The notes under the pieces are model-generated. The model was given only the letters and a program-made list of their open reading frames with translations, had not been told where the DNA came from and made no database searches. Positions 26,236 through 34,543 of a DNA stretch of 49,809 nucleotides are shown here, one piece after another (the stretch's first letter is position 1; each line of letters starts with the position of its first letter). Made by a program: the position numbers and the translations under genes. This stretch comes from Clostridium bornimense (GTDB lineage: Bacteria; Bacillota; Clostridia; Clostridiales; Clostridiaceae), in the NCBI RefSeq assembly GCF_018917145.1, contig NZ_JAHLOD010000026.1, positions 1 to 49,809 on the forward strand. Direction: 5' to 3'.

Positions 26236-26751
26236 TTACATATTATTTAATATTGCATAAACATAAGTGTCCCAATAAATAGGTTCCCCGTTAGCATCAT
26301 TATGAAAAGAAACATTCTTTCTAAAATGAGCTTCTCTCTCCATTCCAACCTTCTCCATTACCTTCCATGAAGGAGTATTTTGTGGTGCACATTCAGCGTA
26401 AATTCTATGGACTCCAGCTTTAAACATATATTCAATTACTGCTATGCATCCTTCAGTAATATATCCTTGTCTATGATAATTTTCATTTAGAACATACCCT
26501 AGCTCTCTACTATTAAAATCCCTTTTTCCTAGATATATATTTCCAATTACCTTTTTACTATCCTTTAATTCAACAGCATAGAACTCATCACTTTCCATAC
26601 GATACTTTATTTCACTGTCAGCCTTTTCTGCTGTAAAATCTGGGTATCTTTCAAATTCACTATTTACTCTTTGTAACATATATTCACATAATTCGTCTTT
26701 ATCATTTAATTCATAATTTCTAATAATAAGTCTTTCTGTTTCTATTCTCAT
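26236..26751 (-). CDS. RimJ/RimL-type N-acetyltransferase
   Basis: A 171-residue GNAT of the ribosomal-protein-acetylating group: begins RIETERLIIRNYELNDKDEL, has KKVIGNIYLGKRDFNSRELG, LNENYHRQGYITEG (acetyl-CoA loop) and NTPSWKVMEKVGMEREAHFR. It transfers acetyl to an amine, possibly a protein N-terminus or a small molecule. AAGGAG lies 7 nt before the ATG. It follows the ABC exporter by 46 nt with no terminator, so it is probably the last gene of that operon. Confidence 0.85.
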   Translation of the reverse strand: MRIETERLIIRNYELNDKDELCEYMLQRVNSEFERYPDFTAEKADSEIKYRMESDEFYAVELKDSKKVIGNIYLGKRDFNSRELGYVLNENYHRQGYITEGCIAVIEYMFKAGVHRIYAECAPQNTPSWKVMEKVGMEREAHFRKNVSFHNDANGEPIYWDTYVYAILNNM

Positions 26752-26797
26752 TTATATCTCCTTATCTTTTACTATTAATTTTCTCCATCTGATTACT

Positions 26798-27589
26798 TTA
26801 GCTTCCTGAACTCTCATATCTCTTCATTCCTGTTAGCCAAATAGAATAAGCTATTATTATTGCTAATATACTTACTACTACTGTAAGACATACCCCCATA
26901 ACAAAGCTTCCTTTTCCTAGAAAGTATGCTCCTGGAAAATAACCTGTAAAGGCAAATGGAATAATTCCTGTAAGTATAGCTTTGATGAAATTAGGATAAA
27001 TACCCATAGGATATTTAGCAAAATCACTAATTTGATACACCATAAATAAGTATGATTGTGCAAACTTAACCCAAAATGCTATAGATGTTACCGCTAGCTT
27101 AATAGCTGTATATATTAATGTAGCAAATAAAACTACTACTATAAAACTTAAAATTTTACCTATTGAAAAAGTTAATTCTAGTTTTATTGATGACATAACT
27201 AATAATATAGAGCCTATTATTATTTCACCTAAACCATCTGGTTGAAAACTTTCTGATATAACTTGAAATAATGGATTTATTGGCCTTAAAAGATATTTAT
27301 CAAACTCACCATGTACTATAGTTTTCCAAGAAAAAATCCAAAGATAATCTGTGAATACATGGTCAATCCCCCTTGGAATTTGTGCAAAACCATAAATAAA
27401 TAATATTTCATAAAAACTCCAACCTTGTAAACTTGGAACAGCCTTAAATATTAATGTAATAAAAATTACCCCTGTAAATTGAATAAGTATAAACCCTACT
27501 AATCCTAAAATAAAATCAGCTCTATATTCCATTAAGCTTTTGATATACTGCTCTAAAAATCTAATATATAATTTTATATACCGTCTCAT
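26798..27589 (-). CDS. ABC-2 type exporter permease (second subunit)
   Basis: A 263-residue protein with about six membrane helices, of the ABC2_membrane_6 (DUF990) type; recognisable parts are GFAQIPRGIDHVFTDYLW and HGEFDKYLLRPINPLFQVI. With the preceding permease it would form the channel of an exporter driven by the upstream ATPase. Start is ATG at 27587-27589, directly after the AGGAGGGTG that also ends the upstream gene. The exported compound is unknown. Confidence 0.85.
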   Translation of the reverse strand: MRRYIKLYIRFLEQYIKSLMEYRADFILGLVGFILIQFTGVIFITLIFKAVPSLQGWSFYEILFIYGFAQIPRGIDHVFTDYLWIFSWKTIVHGEFDKYLLRPINPLFQVISESFQPDGLGEIIIGSILLVMSSIKLELTFSIGKILSFIVVVLFATLIYTAIKLAVTSIAFWVKFAQSYLFMVYQISDFAKYPMGIYPNFIKAILTGIIPFAFTGYFPGAYFLGKGSFVMGVCLTVVVSILAIIIAYSIWLTGMKRYESSGS

Positions 27590-27591
27590 AC

Positions 27592-28410
27592 TCACCCTCC
27601 TAAAATAGTTAACTCCTTGATAAGTTTATTCCACATCCATCTTGATAATAAAATAAATATACCTATCCATACTATCTGAAGACCTATAAAAAATATAAGT
27701 TCTATCCCTTTTATTTTCCCTAGATATATTAATGTTGGTGTTGAAATTATTGATGAAAAAGGCAACAAACCAAAAATTTTCTGCAATATCATTGGAAAAA
27801 ATGATAATGGAATTAAAGCACCTGATAATAATCTAAAGATTGCATTCATAATTTGAGCAAGTCCCCACATATTTGTTATCTTAAAGGATAGTAATCCGAA
27901 ACAATACCTGTAAAAAAACGTAAGAATAATACTAAATACCATTGTAATTAGTGATAAAATTAGATTTAGTATATTGAAATTATGCTCTACTGAAACAAAT
28001 AAAGCTGTAACTAATACAAAACCTACTGCAAATACCAATACAAAGTTAAACATTATATTACCTAGTGCTTGAAAGAACATTCTTTTACAATAATTAATTG
28101 GTCTTACTAAGTTTATTGCAATAGATCCATCCTTAACTTCTCTATACATTATTGTTGATATATCTATATCTGTTAATATACTAATTAAAAACGCTAATAA
28201 CATATAAATAATCATTTCATTAAAATTAAATCCACTAATAATACTATTTTCAGCGCTACTATATATCGCTTTCCACAAATAATATGACACCAATATAATT
28301 ACTGATTGTCCAACAAAAAACATTAAAGAGTTGGCTTTATATGCTAACTGAGCTTGAAAAGAATTCATAGCAAAGGGTAAATACATTTTCACCTTTTTTA
28401 AACATTTCAT
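27592..28410 (-). CDS. ABC-2 type exporter permease (first subunit)
   Basis: A 272-residue protein with about six membrane helices. The segment TIMYREVKDGSIAINLVRPI mirrors the partner's FDKYLLRPINPL, as usual for two-permease exporters of this family (related to viologen and daunorubicin exporters). The ATG is 2 nt after the ATPase stop, and GGGGTG serves as ribosome site. Partner of the proteins encoded at 28413 and 26798. Confidence 0.85.
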   Translation of the reverse strand: MKCLKKVKMYLPFAMNSFQAQLAYKANSLMFFVGQSVIILVSYYLWKAIYSSAENSIISGFNFNEMIIYMLLAFLISILTDIDISTIMYREVKDGSIAINLVRPINYCKRMFFQALGNIMFNFVLVFAVGFVLVTALFVSVEHNFNILNLILSLITMVFSIILTFFYRYCFGLLSFKITNMWGLAQIMNAIFRLLSGALIPLSFFPMILQKIFGLLPFSSIISTPTLIYLGKIKGIELIFFIGLQIVWIGIFILLSRWMWNKLIKELTILGG

Positions 28411-28412
28411 AA

Positions 28413-29414
28413 TTACACCCCAGTTCTATATATCTTCTTAATTATATCTTCAATACTTGTTTCTGATATTCTAAAATCTACTACCTCAAACTTATTCATA
28501 ATAGATTTCATTATTTCAGATGAAGAAACTTTATTTTTGTTATATGTTATATTAATCTTATTTTCTTTTGTCACAATTATTAAATCATCTTCTTCTAACT
28601 TTTGCTCTGTATCTATTTTTATATCATTAGTTGTATTTAATTCCTTTACTTGATACTCCAGCGATGTCATTGCTCCATATTTATCTTTTATTTCCTTTAT
28701 TCCTCCATCATAAATCTTCTTTCCCTTATCAATTATTATGATTCTATTACATAATTCTTCTATATCATTAAGATCATGAGTAGTTAGTATAATAGTTGTA
28801 CCAAATTTCTCATTTATCTCCTTTATTGCTCTTCTTACCTTTTCTTTAACCATAACATCTAATCCTATTGTTGGCTCATCAAGATAAACTACTTTAGGAT
28901 TATGTATTAGAGCCGCTGCTATGTCAGCTCTCATTCTTTGTCCTAAAGAAAGAGATCTAACTGGTGTAAGCATAAATTCTTCAAGATCTAATACATCATT
29001 TAAAAATTTCATTCTTTCTTTAAAATCTTCTTCTTTTACTTCATATATATCTCTTAAAAGAGTAAATGTTTCTGATATAGGTAAGTCCCACCACAATTGA
29101 GTTTTCTGTCCAAATACTACACCTATCTTTTTAGCATTCTTTTCTCTATTTTCATAAGGTATTAATCCATCAACTAGAACTTTACCACTGCTTGGTGTTA
29201 AAATCCCTGTCATCATTTTAATAGTTGTAGATTTTCCTGCACCATTAGCTCCAATATATCCAACTACTTCCCCTTCTTTTATTTCAAAACTAATATTTTC
29301 TACTGCTTTTTTAACAACATATTCTCTAGAAAAAAATGATTTTATTGCTCCTTTAAACCCTGGATACTTTTTATTAGTTTTAAATTCCTTCGATAAGTTT
29401 TCTACTTTGATCAT
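28413..29414 (-). CDS. ABC exporter ATPase (DrrA-like)
   Basis: A 333-residue ATPase: Walker A GANGAGKST, Q-loop VVFGQKTQLWW, signature LSLGQRMR (variant of LSGGQ, normal for this group), Walker B VVYLDEPTIGLD and switch His in LTTHDLNDIEEL. A C-terminal extension of about 90 residues follows, as in other members. It powers the two-permease exporter encoded next. Start is ATG at 29412-29414, 6 nt after GGAGG; a GTG four codons upstream lies in that ribosome site. A long GT-rich leader with hairpins precedes it. Confidence 0.92.
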   Translation of the reverse strand: MIKVENLSKEFKTNKKYPGFKGAIKSFFSREYVVKKAVENISFEIKEGEVVGYIGANGAGKSTTIKMMTGILTPSSGKVLVDGLIPYENREKNAKKIGVVFGQKTQLWWDLPISETFTLLRDIYEVKEEDFKERMKFLNDVLDLEEFMLTPVRSLSLGQRMRADIAAALIHNPKVVYLDEPTIGLDVMVKEKVRRAIKEINEKFGTTIILTTHDLNDIEELCNRIIIIDKGKKIYDGGIKEIKDKYGAMTSLEYQVKELNTTNDIKIDTEQKLEEDDLIIVTKENKINITYNKNKVSSSEIMKSIMNKFEVVDFRISETSIEDIIKKIYRTGV

Positions 29415-29449
29415 ATAAACCTCCACTTCTCACCATCACACACACGCAC

Positions 29450-29508
29450 GAACACACGTTCTTTCAGAAGATATAAAAATACCGTGCAAACGCACGGTTA
29501 TTATCTTC
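29450..29508 (-). promoter_or_regulatory. Structured GT-rich leader of the ABC exporter operon
   Basis: Upstream of the ATPase on the minus strand lies a hairpin (29467-29508) with ACCGTGC, AAAC loop, GCACGGT core and GAAGATA/TATCTTC outer arms. A GAAC-GTGT-GTTC palindrome (29450-29461) and a run of GTGTGT-like repeats follow. The hairpin lacks a T-run. It could be an operator, an attenuator or an RNA switch; I do not recognise it. Confidence 0.45.
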
Positions 29509-29545
29509 ATAATAAGGTCTAATGATGGCGTTTTTTATTAAGTTC

Positions 29546-29578
29546 AATTTATAAAGACATGATTATTCTTTATAAATT
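29546..29578. repeat. Perfect 12-bp inverted repeat between divergent units
   Basis: AATTTATAAAGA at 29546-29557 and TCTTTATAAATT at 29567-29578, with a 9-nt spacer. A second palindrome, TTAAGT-T-ACTTAA, follows at 29584-29596. Placement upstream of the exporter operon suggests operators, but the sequence is AT-rich. Confidence 0.4.
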
Positions 29579-29720
29579 AATTATTAAGTTACTTAATTAA
29601 AAACTTTAATATACACATTAAACACTCCTCTACAAATAATATGTAACAATAATAACACTACACCGTTTACATGTCAATATTTATTTTTTATGTATTTTTT
29701 ATACATATTAAATTATTGTA

Positions 29721-29749
29721 TTGACATTAAAAGGTTTTTATTGTAATAT
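29721..29749 (+). promoter_or_regulatory. Sigma-A promoter of the T-box-ilvBN unit
   Basis: TTGACA at 29721-29726 and TAATAT at 29744-29749 with a 17-nt spacer. Transcription would start near 29756 and run through the T-box leader. Confidence 0.6.
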
Positions 29750-29759
29750 TTTTTCAAGA

Positions 29760-30045
29760 TCATATTGTAAAAACTATGACAAGGAGGAGTATATATATTC
29801 CGTAAACACAGAGAGAGAATGTTTTTGCTGGAAATTTCTCATGAAGAATATATAGAAGGTAGCCTTAGAGTTTTTAATCAAAATTTACTTAGTAAAGAGT
29901 AGACTTAAACGGAATCTCACCGTTAAAAGAGAAATAATATCGGTTTATATTACCTGTATTATATTGAGTGTGTATTTTATACAAAAATTGGTGGTACCGC
30001 GGAGTAAACCCTTCGTCCTTTTATTAGGATGGAGGGTTTTTTATT
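29760..30045 (+). ncRNA. T-box leader RNA of ilvBN
   Basis: The leader holds the T-box TGGTGGTACCGCGG at 29989-30002 and then a terminator hairpin whose 5' side the T-box would pair with in the antiterminator. Stem I features are visible at 29809-29870: AGAGAG, GCTGGAAA, and GAAGGTAGCCTTAGAG. Uncharged tRNA binding should favour read-through into ilvB. The specifier is uncertain: GGT (29858-29860) or GTA (29859-29861) lie where it is expected; GTA (valine) fits the downstream pathway. Confidence 0.9.
30006..30042 (+). terminator. T-box conditional terminator
   Basis: AAACCCTTCGTCCT pairs with AGGATGGAGGGTTT (one G-T pair) around a 6-nt loop, followed by T. It lies 27 nt before the ilvB start. 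Confidence 0.9.
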
Positions 30046-30068
30046 ATAAATAAAAAGGGGTGTATTTT

Positions 30069-31748
30069 ATGAAATATAATGGTTCAGAAGTTACAATCAA
30101 ATTACTAGAATTACATGGCATTAACATAATAGCAGGAATTCCTGGTGGATATATTCTTCCTCTATATGATGCACTTTATAAAAGTAATATAAAGCATATT
30201 TTAGCAAGACATGAGCAAGGGGCTGCATTTATGGCTCAAGGTGTTGCTAGATCTACTGGAAAACCAGCTGTATGTTTCGCAACTTCAGGTCCAGGGGCTA
30301 CAAATTTATTAACAGCTATTGCTGATGCAAAGCTAGATTCTATTCCTATCATTGCAATTACAGGACAAGTTCCTTATGACTGCATAGGTACTGATTCTTT
30401 CCAAGAAGTTGATACTTATGGACTTACTATACCAATAACAAAACACAACTATATTATTCGTTCCGTAGAAGAACTTTTCACTATAATTCCTGAAGCCTTT
30501 AGGCTAGCTATGGATGGCCGTCCAGGTCCTATTGTTATTGATATACCAAAAGATGTACAACTAGCTGAAATTGAAGTTGATACTTGGCCAGAAATTGATT
30601 TAAATTACAACAAAGATTACATTAATGAAAATTATCAACTTCAAGATATAGCTGAAATTATAAATAATTCTAAAAAGCCTATAATATACGCTGGTGGTGG
30701 CATAATTAATTCCAATGGTTCAGATGCACTTTATAACCTCGCTAAAAAAAGCAATATCCCTGTTGCCCTAACCTTAATGGGACTAGGTTCTTTTCCTACT
30801 GATGATCCTCTTTATCTTGGAATGGTAGGTATGCATGGAAGCAGATATACGAATTTACTTATCAATGAAGCTGACGTCATTTTAGCATTTGGTGTACGTT
30901 TTGACGATAGAGCTACTGGTAATATAAGAAAGTTTTGTCCTAATGCTAAAATAGTTCATGTAGAAATTGATGAAGTTGAAATTAACAAACTAAGAGACAC
31001 TTATTATGCCCTTGTAGGAGATATTAGAATTGTTTTAGAAGATCTTATTCATTATATAAAAGATAATCCTAGAACTGACTGGCTTAATGAAGTAAAAAGT
31101 TATAAAGAAAAATATCCTTTTGTACTTCCACCAAAGGAAGATACTTTTCATCCTATAAATATAATTAAATATATTCATGATATAGTTCCAGAAACTACAA
31201 TTGTTACAACAGATGTAGGACAACATCAAATGTGGGTAGCACAAAGTTATCCTTTTAATATCCCACGTACCCTTTTAACTTCTGGCGGATTAGGTACTAT
31301 GGGTTTTGGTCTTCCAGCAGCTATCGGTGCAGCTTTAGCTAATGATGATAAAAATATTATCTGCTTTAGTGGAGATGGTTCTATACTAATGAACATCCAA
31401 GAATTAGCTACATTAAAAGACTTCAATTTAAATGTTAAAGTAATAATTTTCGTTAATGGTCATCTTGGATTAGTTAGACAACAACAAGAGTTATTTTATG
31501 ATAAGCATTATATGGCATCAAAATTCATTAGCAATCCTGACTTTACACTTATAGGCAAAGGATTCGGTATTGAAGCTTGCGACCTTGGTAATGAAGAAAA
31601 TCCTTTAGAAAAACTACAAGAAATTTTATCTAAAAAAGGACCTTATGTTATATCAATACCTATAAATGAAACTGAAAATGTATATCCTATGGTAGCTCCT
31701 GGAGCTGCAAATACTGAAATGATTGGAGGAAAATGTAATGGAAATTAA
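30069..31748 (+). CDS. ilvB: Acetolactate (acetohydroxy acid) synthase, large subunit
   Basis: A 559-residue thiamine-diphosphate enzyme joining two pyruvates, or pyruvate and 2-ketobutyrate, in branched-chain amino acid synthesis. It has the catalytic Glu in ARHEQGAAFMAQG, CFATSGPGATNLLTAIADA, GRPGPIVIDIPKDVQ, and the ThDP motif GDGSILMNIQELATLKDFN. Start is ATG at 30069-30071, 8 nt after AAGGGG; a GTG three codons upstream overlaps that site. It overlaps ilvN by 11 nt. Expression is under the T-box leader. No ilvC or ilvD follows, so the pathway is split elsewhere in the genome. Confidence 0.96.
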   Translation: MKYNGSEVTIKLLELHGINIIAGIPGGYILPLYDALYKSNIKHILARHEQGAAFMAQGVARSTGKPAVCFATSGPGATNLLTAIADAKLDSIPIIAITGQVPYDCIGTDSFQEVDTYGLTIPITKHNYIIRSVEELFTIIPEAFRLAMDGRPGPIVIDIPKDVQLAEIEVDTWPEIDLNYNKDYINENYQLQDIAEIINNSKKPIIYAGGGIINSNGSDALYNLAKKSNIPVALTLMGLGSFPTDDPLYLGMVGMHGSRYTNLLINEADVILAFGVRFDDRATGNIRKFCPNAKIVHVEIDEVEINKLRDTYYALVGDIRIVLEDLIHYIKDNPRTDWLNEVKSYKEKYPFVLPPKEDTFHPINIIKYIHDIVPETTIVTTDVGQHQMWVAQSYPFNIPRTLLTSGGLGTMGFGLPAAIGAALANDDKNIICFSGDGSILMNIQELATLKDFNLNVKVIIFVNGHLGLVRQQQELFYDKHYMASKFISNPDFTLIGKGFGIEACDLGNEENPLEKLQEILSKKGPYVISIPINETENVYPMVAPGAANTEMIGGKCNGN

Positions 31749-32028
31749 GCCACACTGTACAATAGAACTATTAGTAAATAATCATCCTGGAGTAATGTCT
31801 CATATAACAGGTCTCTTTGCTAGAAGAGCTTTCAACTTAGAAGGAATATTATGTGGAGGCATAGGCGATGGAAGCAAAAGTACTATGTTCTTATTAGTTA
31901 ATGATGATGAACTTATCGAACAGATTATTAAACAGCTAAAGAAACTTCATGATGTTATAGAAGTAAAAATACACCATGATTATGATTGTTCCGTGTTCTA
32001 TAACTTAGATAAGTTGTTTATTAAATAA
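31738..32028 (+). CDS. ilvN: Acetolactate synthase small (regulatory) subunit
   Basis: A 96-residue ACT-domain protein: TIELLVNNHPGVMSHITGLF and RRAFNLEGILCGG, the IlvN/IlvH signature. It activates the large subunit and gives feedback inhibition by valine. The ACT-only length is short compared with IlvH (about 160) and close to E. coli IlvN. The ATG at 31738-31740 lies inside the ilvB end, 6 nt after GGAGGA; an in-frame TTG further upstream coincides with that site. Confidence 0.93.
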   Translation: MEIKPHCTIELLVNNHPGVMSHITGLFARRAFNLEGILCGGIGDGSKSTMFLLVNDDELIEQIIKQLKKLHDVIEVKIHHDYDCSVFYNLDKLFIK

Positions 32029-32042
32029 ATTTTTATTTATGT

Positions 32043-32082
32043 AAAAGGGCTCCTGAAGGTTACACTTTCATGGGGCTTTTTT
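32043..32082 (+). terminator. Terminator of ilvBN
   Basis: AAAAGGGCTCC pairs with GGGGCTTTTTT, with an inner TGAAGGT/ACTTTCA stem. It lies 15 nt past ilvN. The inner part (TGAAGGTTACACTTTCAT) nearly matches the internal hairpin of the dispersed element that starts 2 nt later. Confidence 0.85.
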
Positions 32083-32083
32083 A

Positions 32084-32381
32084 TCAGGGCACAGTGTTAG
32101 TGAATAAGTAAGAGTGAATAGTGAATAGTTTTGGAGGAAATTCCTGCGGAATTTCTTAGAATTTAAGTGCTGAAGTTAGGAGCAAAGAATAGATCAGTTT
32201 TCCTAAATTAATTATATTTGATACAGAACCATTACAGGGGGCTAATGAAGGTTGCACCTTCATATAGCTTGGATTAAAATTTCTGGATTTAAAGTAATTG
32301 CTGTCCGCAGGACTTATAATATTTTCCCCCTAGGTAAAATTAACCTTACTTGTACCCTGTGCCTTCTAACCTGTGCCCTGA
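32084..32381 (+). repeat. Dispersed TIR element, copy 3 (full length, about 298 bp)
   Basis: It starts TCAGGGCACAGTGTTAG and ends CTAACCTGTGCCCTGA, whose reverse complement is TCAGGGCACAGGTTAG. Interior blocks: GAAATTCC-TGC-GGAATTTC, TTATATTTGATACAGAACC, ATGAAGGT-TGC-ACCTTCAT, ATAGCTTGGA and AAAATTAACCTTACTTG. Nearly the same length as copy 2. It sits directly behind the ilvBN terminator. No open frame. Confidence 0.8.
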
Positions 32382-32520
32382 AAACTGTTTTCCATTTATA
32401 TTTTCACTAAATCATGATATAATTTTGAGAAAAGTACTAATGTACTACATATCATAAAATATTTGTGGTAAACTACTAATCACAATTTGAGTTATTGATT
32501 TTATACAAGGGAGATTATTT
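32382..32520. other. Helicase upstream region
   Basis: AT-rich leader before the DEAD-box gene, with a short AGTAC/GTACT palindrome near 32434. No gene and no structured RNA was recognised. Confidence 0.3.
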
Positions 32521-33672
32521 ATGGAAAATAATTTTAATAAACTAAATTTAAATTCAAATATAATATTAGGTCTTGAAAAACAAGGAATAACTACACCAAC
32601 AGAAATACAATCTCTTGCAATTCCAAATGTTTTAGAAAATAAGGATATCATTGCTGAAGCATACACTGGTAGCGGAAAAACTTTAGCTTTCGTTGCTCCT
32701 TTATTTCAAAAAATAGATACTTCTAAAAGAGAGTCACAGGTTCTTATCTTAGCTCCAACTCACGAATTAGTTATTCAAATAACTGAACAAATTAAGCTAT
32801 TAGCTAAAAATTCTGAAATTCCTGTTACTTCACTTAGCATAATTGGAGAAGCTAGTATTGAAAAGCAAATAAAGAAAATTAAAGAAACTAAACCTCATAT
32901 TGTAGTTGGTTCTGCTGGAAGAATCTTAGATCTTATAAAAAAGAAGAAATTCAAACCACATACATTAAAGACTATTGTTATAGATGAAGCAGATTCTCTT
33001 CTAGTAGAAGAAAAGATTGCGCCAATAAAAGAAATTATAAAAACTACAATGAGAGATCGTCAACTTATGACTTTCTCTGCTACAATAAATGATAAAGTAT
33101 TAGCTTCAGCAAAAGAACTTATGAAAGATCCTGTTATATTAAAATCAGAAGCAAAAGTATCATTAAACCCTAATATAACTCACATGTGTATCTTAAGTGA
33201 GCGAAAAGATAAGTTTGAAACATTAAGAAAACTTATTAATGCAACAAAACCTAAAAAAGCTATTGTATTCCTTAATAAAGGTCACGAAATTGAGTTTATA
33301 ACACAAAAATTAAATTATCATAAAAAGAATGCTATTGGAATCTATGGAAATATGACTAAAGAGCAAAGAAAAAATGCTTTAGATGGATTTAGACATGGAA
33401 AATATAACATATTAGTATCTTCTGATTTAGCTGCAAGAGGATTAGATATTGCTGATGTCACTCATATTTTTAACTTGGATTTTCCTGTGAAGGCAAAAGA
33501 ATATTTACATAGAGCTGGAAGGACTGCAAGAGGTAATGCTTCTGGAACTTGCATATCTATCGTTAATGAAAGAGACCTTGCCGCAATAAGAATTTATGAA
33601 AGAGAATTTAATATTGAAATAGAACCAAAGGTACTATTTGAAGGTAAATTATATAACCCAAAAGATTTGTAA
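32521..33672 (+). CDS. DEAD-box RNA helicase
   Basis: A 383-residue superfamily 2 helicase with all core motifs: Q motif (TPTEIQSLAIP), I AYTGSGKT, Ia PTHEL, Ib GSAGRILDL, II DEAD, III SAT, IV/V IYGNMTKEQR and SDLAARGLDIADVTH, VI HRAGRTAR. It unwinds short RNA duplexes with ATP. It lacks the C-terminal RNA-binding extension of DbpA/CsdA-type proteins, so it is a bare core. GGGAGA lies 7 nt before the ATG. Monocistronic with its own terminator. Cold or ribosome-assembly roles are possible, not shown. Confidence 0.93.
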   Translation: MENNFNKLNLNSNIILGLEKQGITTPTEIQSLAIPNVLENKDIIAEAYTGSGKTLAFVAPLFQKIDTSKRESQVLILAPTHELVIQITEQIKLLAKNSEIPVTSLSIIGEASIEKQIKKIKETKPHIVVGSAGRILDLIKKKKFKPHTLKTIVIDEADSLLVEEKIAPIKEIIKTTMRDRQLMTFSATINDKVLASAKELMKDPVILKSEAKVSLNPNITHMCILSERKDKFETLRKLINATKPKKAIVFLNKGHEIEFITQKLNYHKKNAIGIYGNMTKEQRKNALDGFRHGKYNILVSSDLAARGLDIADVTHIFNLDFPVKAKEYLHRAGRTARGNASGTCISIVNERDLAAIRIYEREFNIEIEPKVLFEGKLYNPKDL

Positions 33673-33712
33673 TATATTATTATAATGAAACTAATATTTT
33701 TCTACCAACACT

Positions 33713-33751
33713 AAAAAAGGTTAAAAATACGAAAAGTATTTCTAACCTTTT
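33713..33751 (+). terminator. Terminator of the helicase gene
   Basis: AAAAGGTTA pairs with TAACCTTTT, with inner ATAC-GAAA-AGTAT. It lies about 40 nt past the helicase stop. Confidence 0.85.
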
Positions 33752-33836
33752 ACATTACTTAAAACAATATGATGAATATTTTTATGGATTTTTTCTAATC
33801 TTATATATGACACTAAATTTATATGTAGGTGAAGGT

Positions 33837-34526
33837 ATGAAAAAATTTATTAATATATTACTTCCTTTTATTATAATGTTTAATACACTTTTTACCCCTA
33901 AAGTATTTGCTGAAAATCTAGTTTCAACTGCCCATTCAAAAGATGACTATTTAATTTTTATAGATGTTAATAGTCTTACTCTTTCATTAATAGATAAATC
34001 AACAGAAGAGATAGTTAAAACCTATCCTGTGGCTTTAGGTAAAAAAACTACACCATCTCCAATGGGAACATGGAAAATAACAAGTAAGGCTCTTAAAGAT
34101 GGTCCTTTTGGTGGTTATTGGCTTGGTCTAAATGCACCTTGGGATACCTTTGGTATCCATGGTACTAGTAGACCTGATTCTATTGGTAGCTATGCTTCGA
34201 ACGGATGTATAAGAATGTTCAATCATCATATTAAAGAATTATTTTTTTTAGTTGAATATGAAACTTCTGTTGTTGTATCTGCTGGACCAAGTTGGCTTTT
34301 TTCTCCATATGTAAGAACTATAAAACCTAATGATAAAGGCACTGATGTATATGATGTAGAAAGGATCCTTAGTAGCATGGGATATTTTTTTGATGATATT
34401 GATGGAATTTATGATTATACTCTTGAAAAAGCAGTTTTAGAATACAGAGAAGAACATAATCTTCCAATAAAAAATGAGATAGATAGAGAATTTTTAAAAA
34501 GCATTGGCCTTTATAAATTTGAGTAA
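33837..34526 (+). CDS. Secreted L,D-transpeptidase (YkuD) with peptidoglycan-binding domain
   Basis: A 229-residue protein. A signal peptide is predicted at 1-25 (cleavage after KVFA). The YkuD domain has the active site HGTSRPDSIGSYASNGCIRM with His108 and catalytic Cys124. Residues about 165-225 match a PG_binding_1 fold (LGTDVYDVERILSSMGYF-like). It would form 3-3 cross-links or attach groups in the cell wall outside the membrane. Start is ATG at 33837-33839, 5 nt after AGGTGA; the frame extends upstream without a ribosome site. A sensor kinase follows 17 nt later, in the same operon. Confidence 0.92.
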   Translation: MKKFINILLPFIIMFNTLFTPKVFAENLVSTAHSKDDYLIFIDVNSLTLSLIDKSTEEIVKTYPVALGKKTTPSPMGTWKITSKALKDGPFGGYWLGLNAPWDTFGIHGTSRPDSIGSYASNGCIRMFNHHIKELFFLVEYETSVVVSAGPSWLFSPYVRTIKPNDKGTDVYDVERILSSMGYFFDDIDGIYDYTLEKAVLEYREEHNLPIKNEIDREFLKSIGLYKFE

Positions 34527-34543
34527 TGAAGTAGGTGCAATTT

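Noticed and set aside
26798-29414. ABC exporter as part of a bacteriocin or antibiotic cluster
   Set aside because: No precursor peptide, modification enzyme or immunity gene was found next to it.
29760-30045. Considered a leader-peptide attenuator or other riboswitch instead of a T-box
   Set aside because: The TGGTGGTACCGCGG motif followed by a terminator hairpin is diagnostic of a T-box; no leader peptide with runs of Ile/Val/Leu codons was seen.
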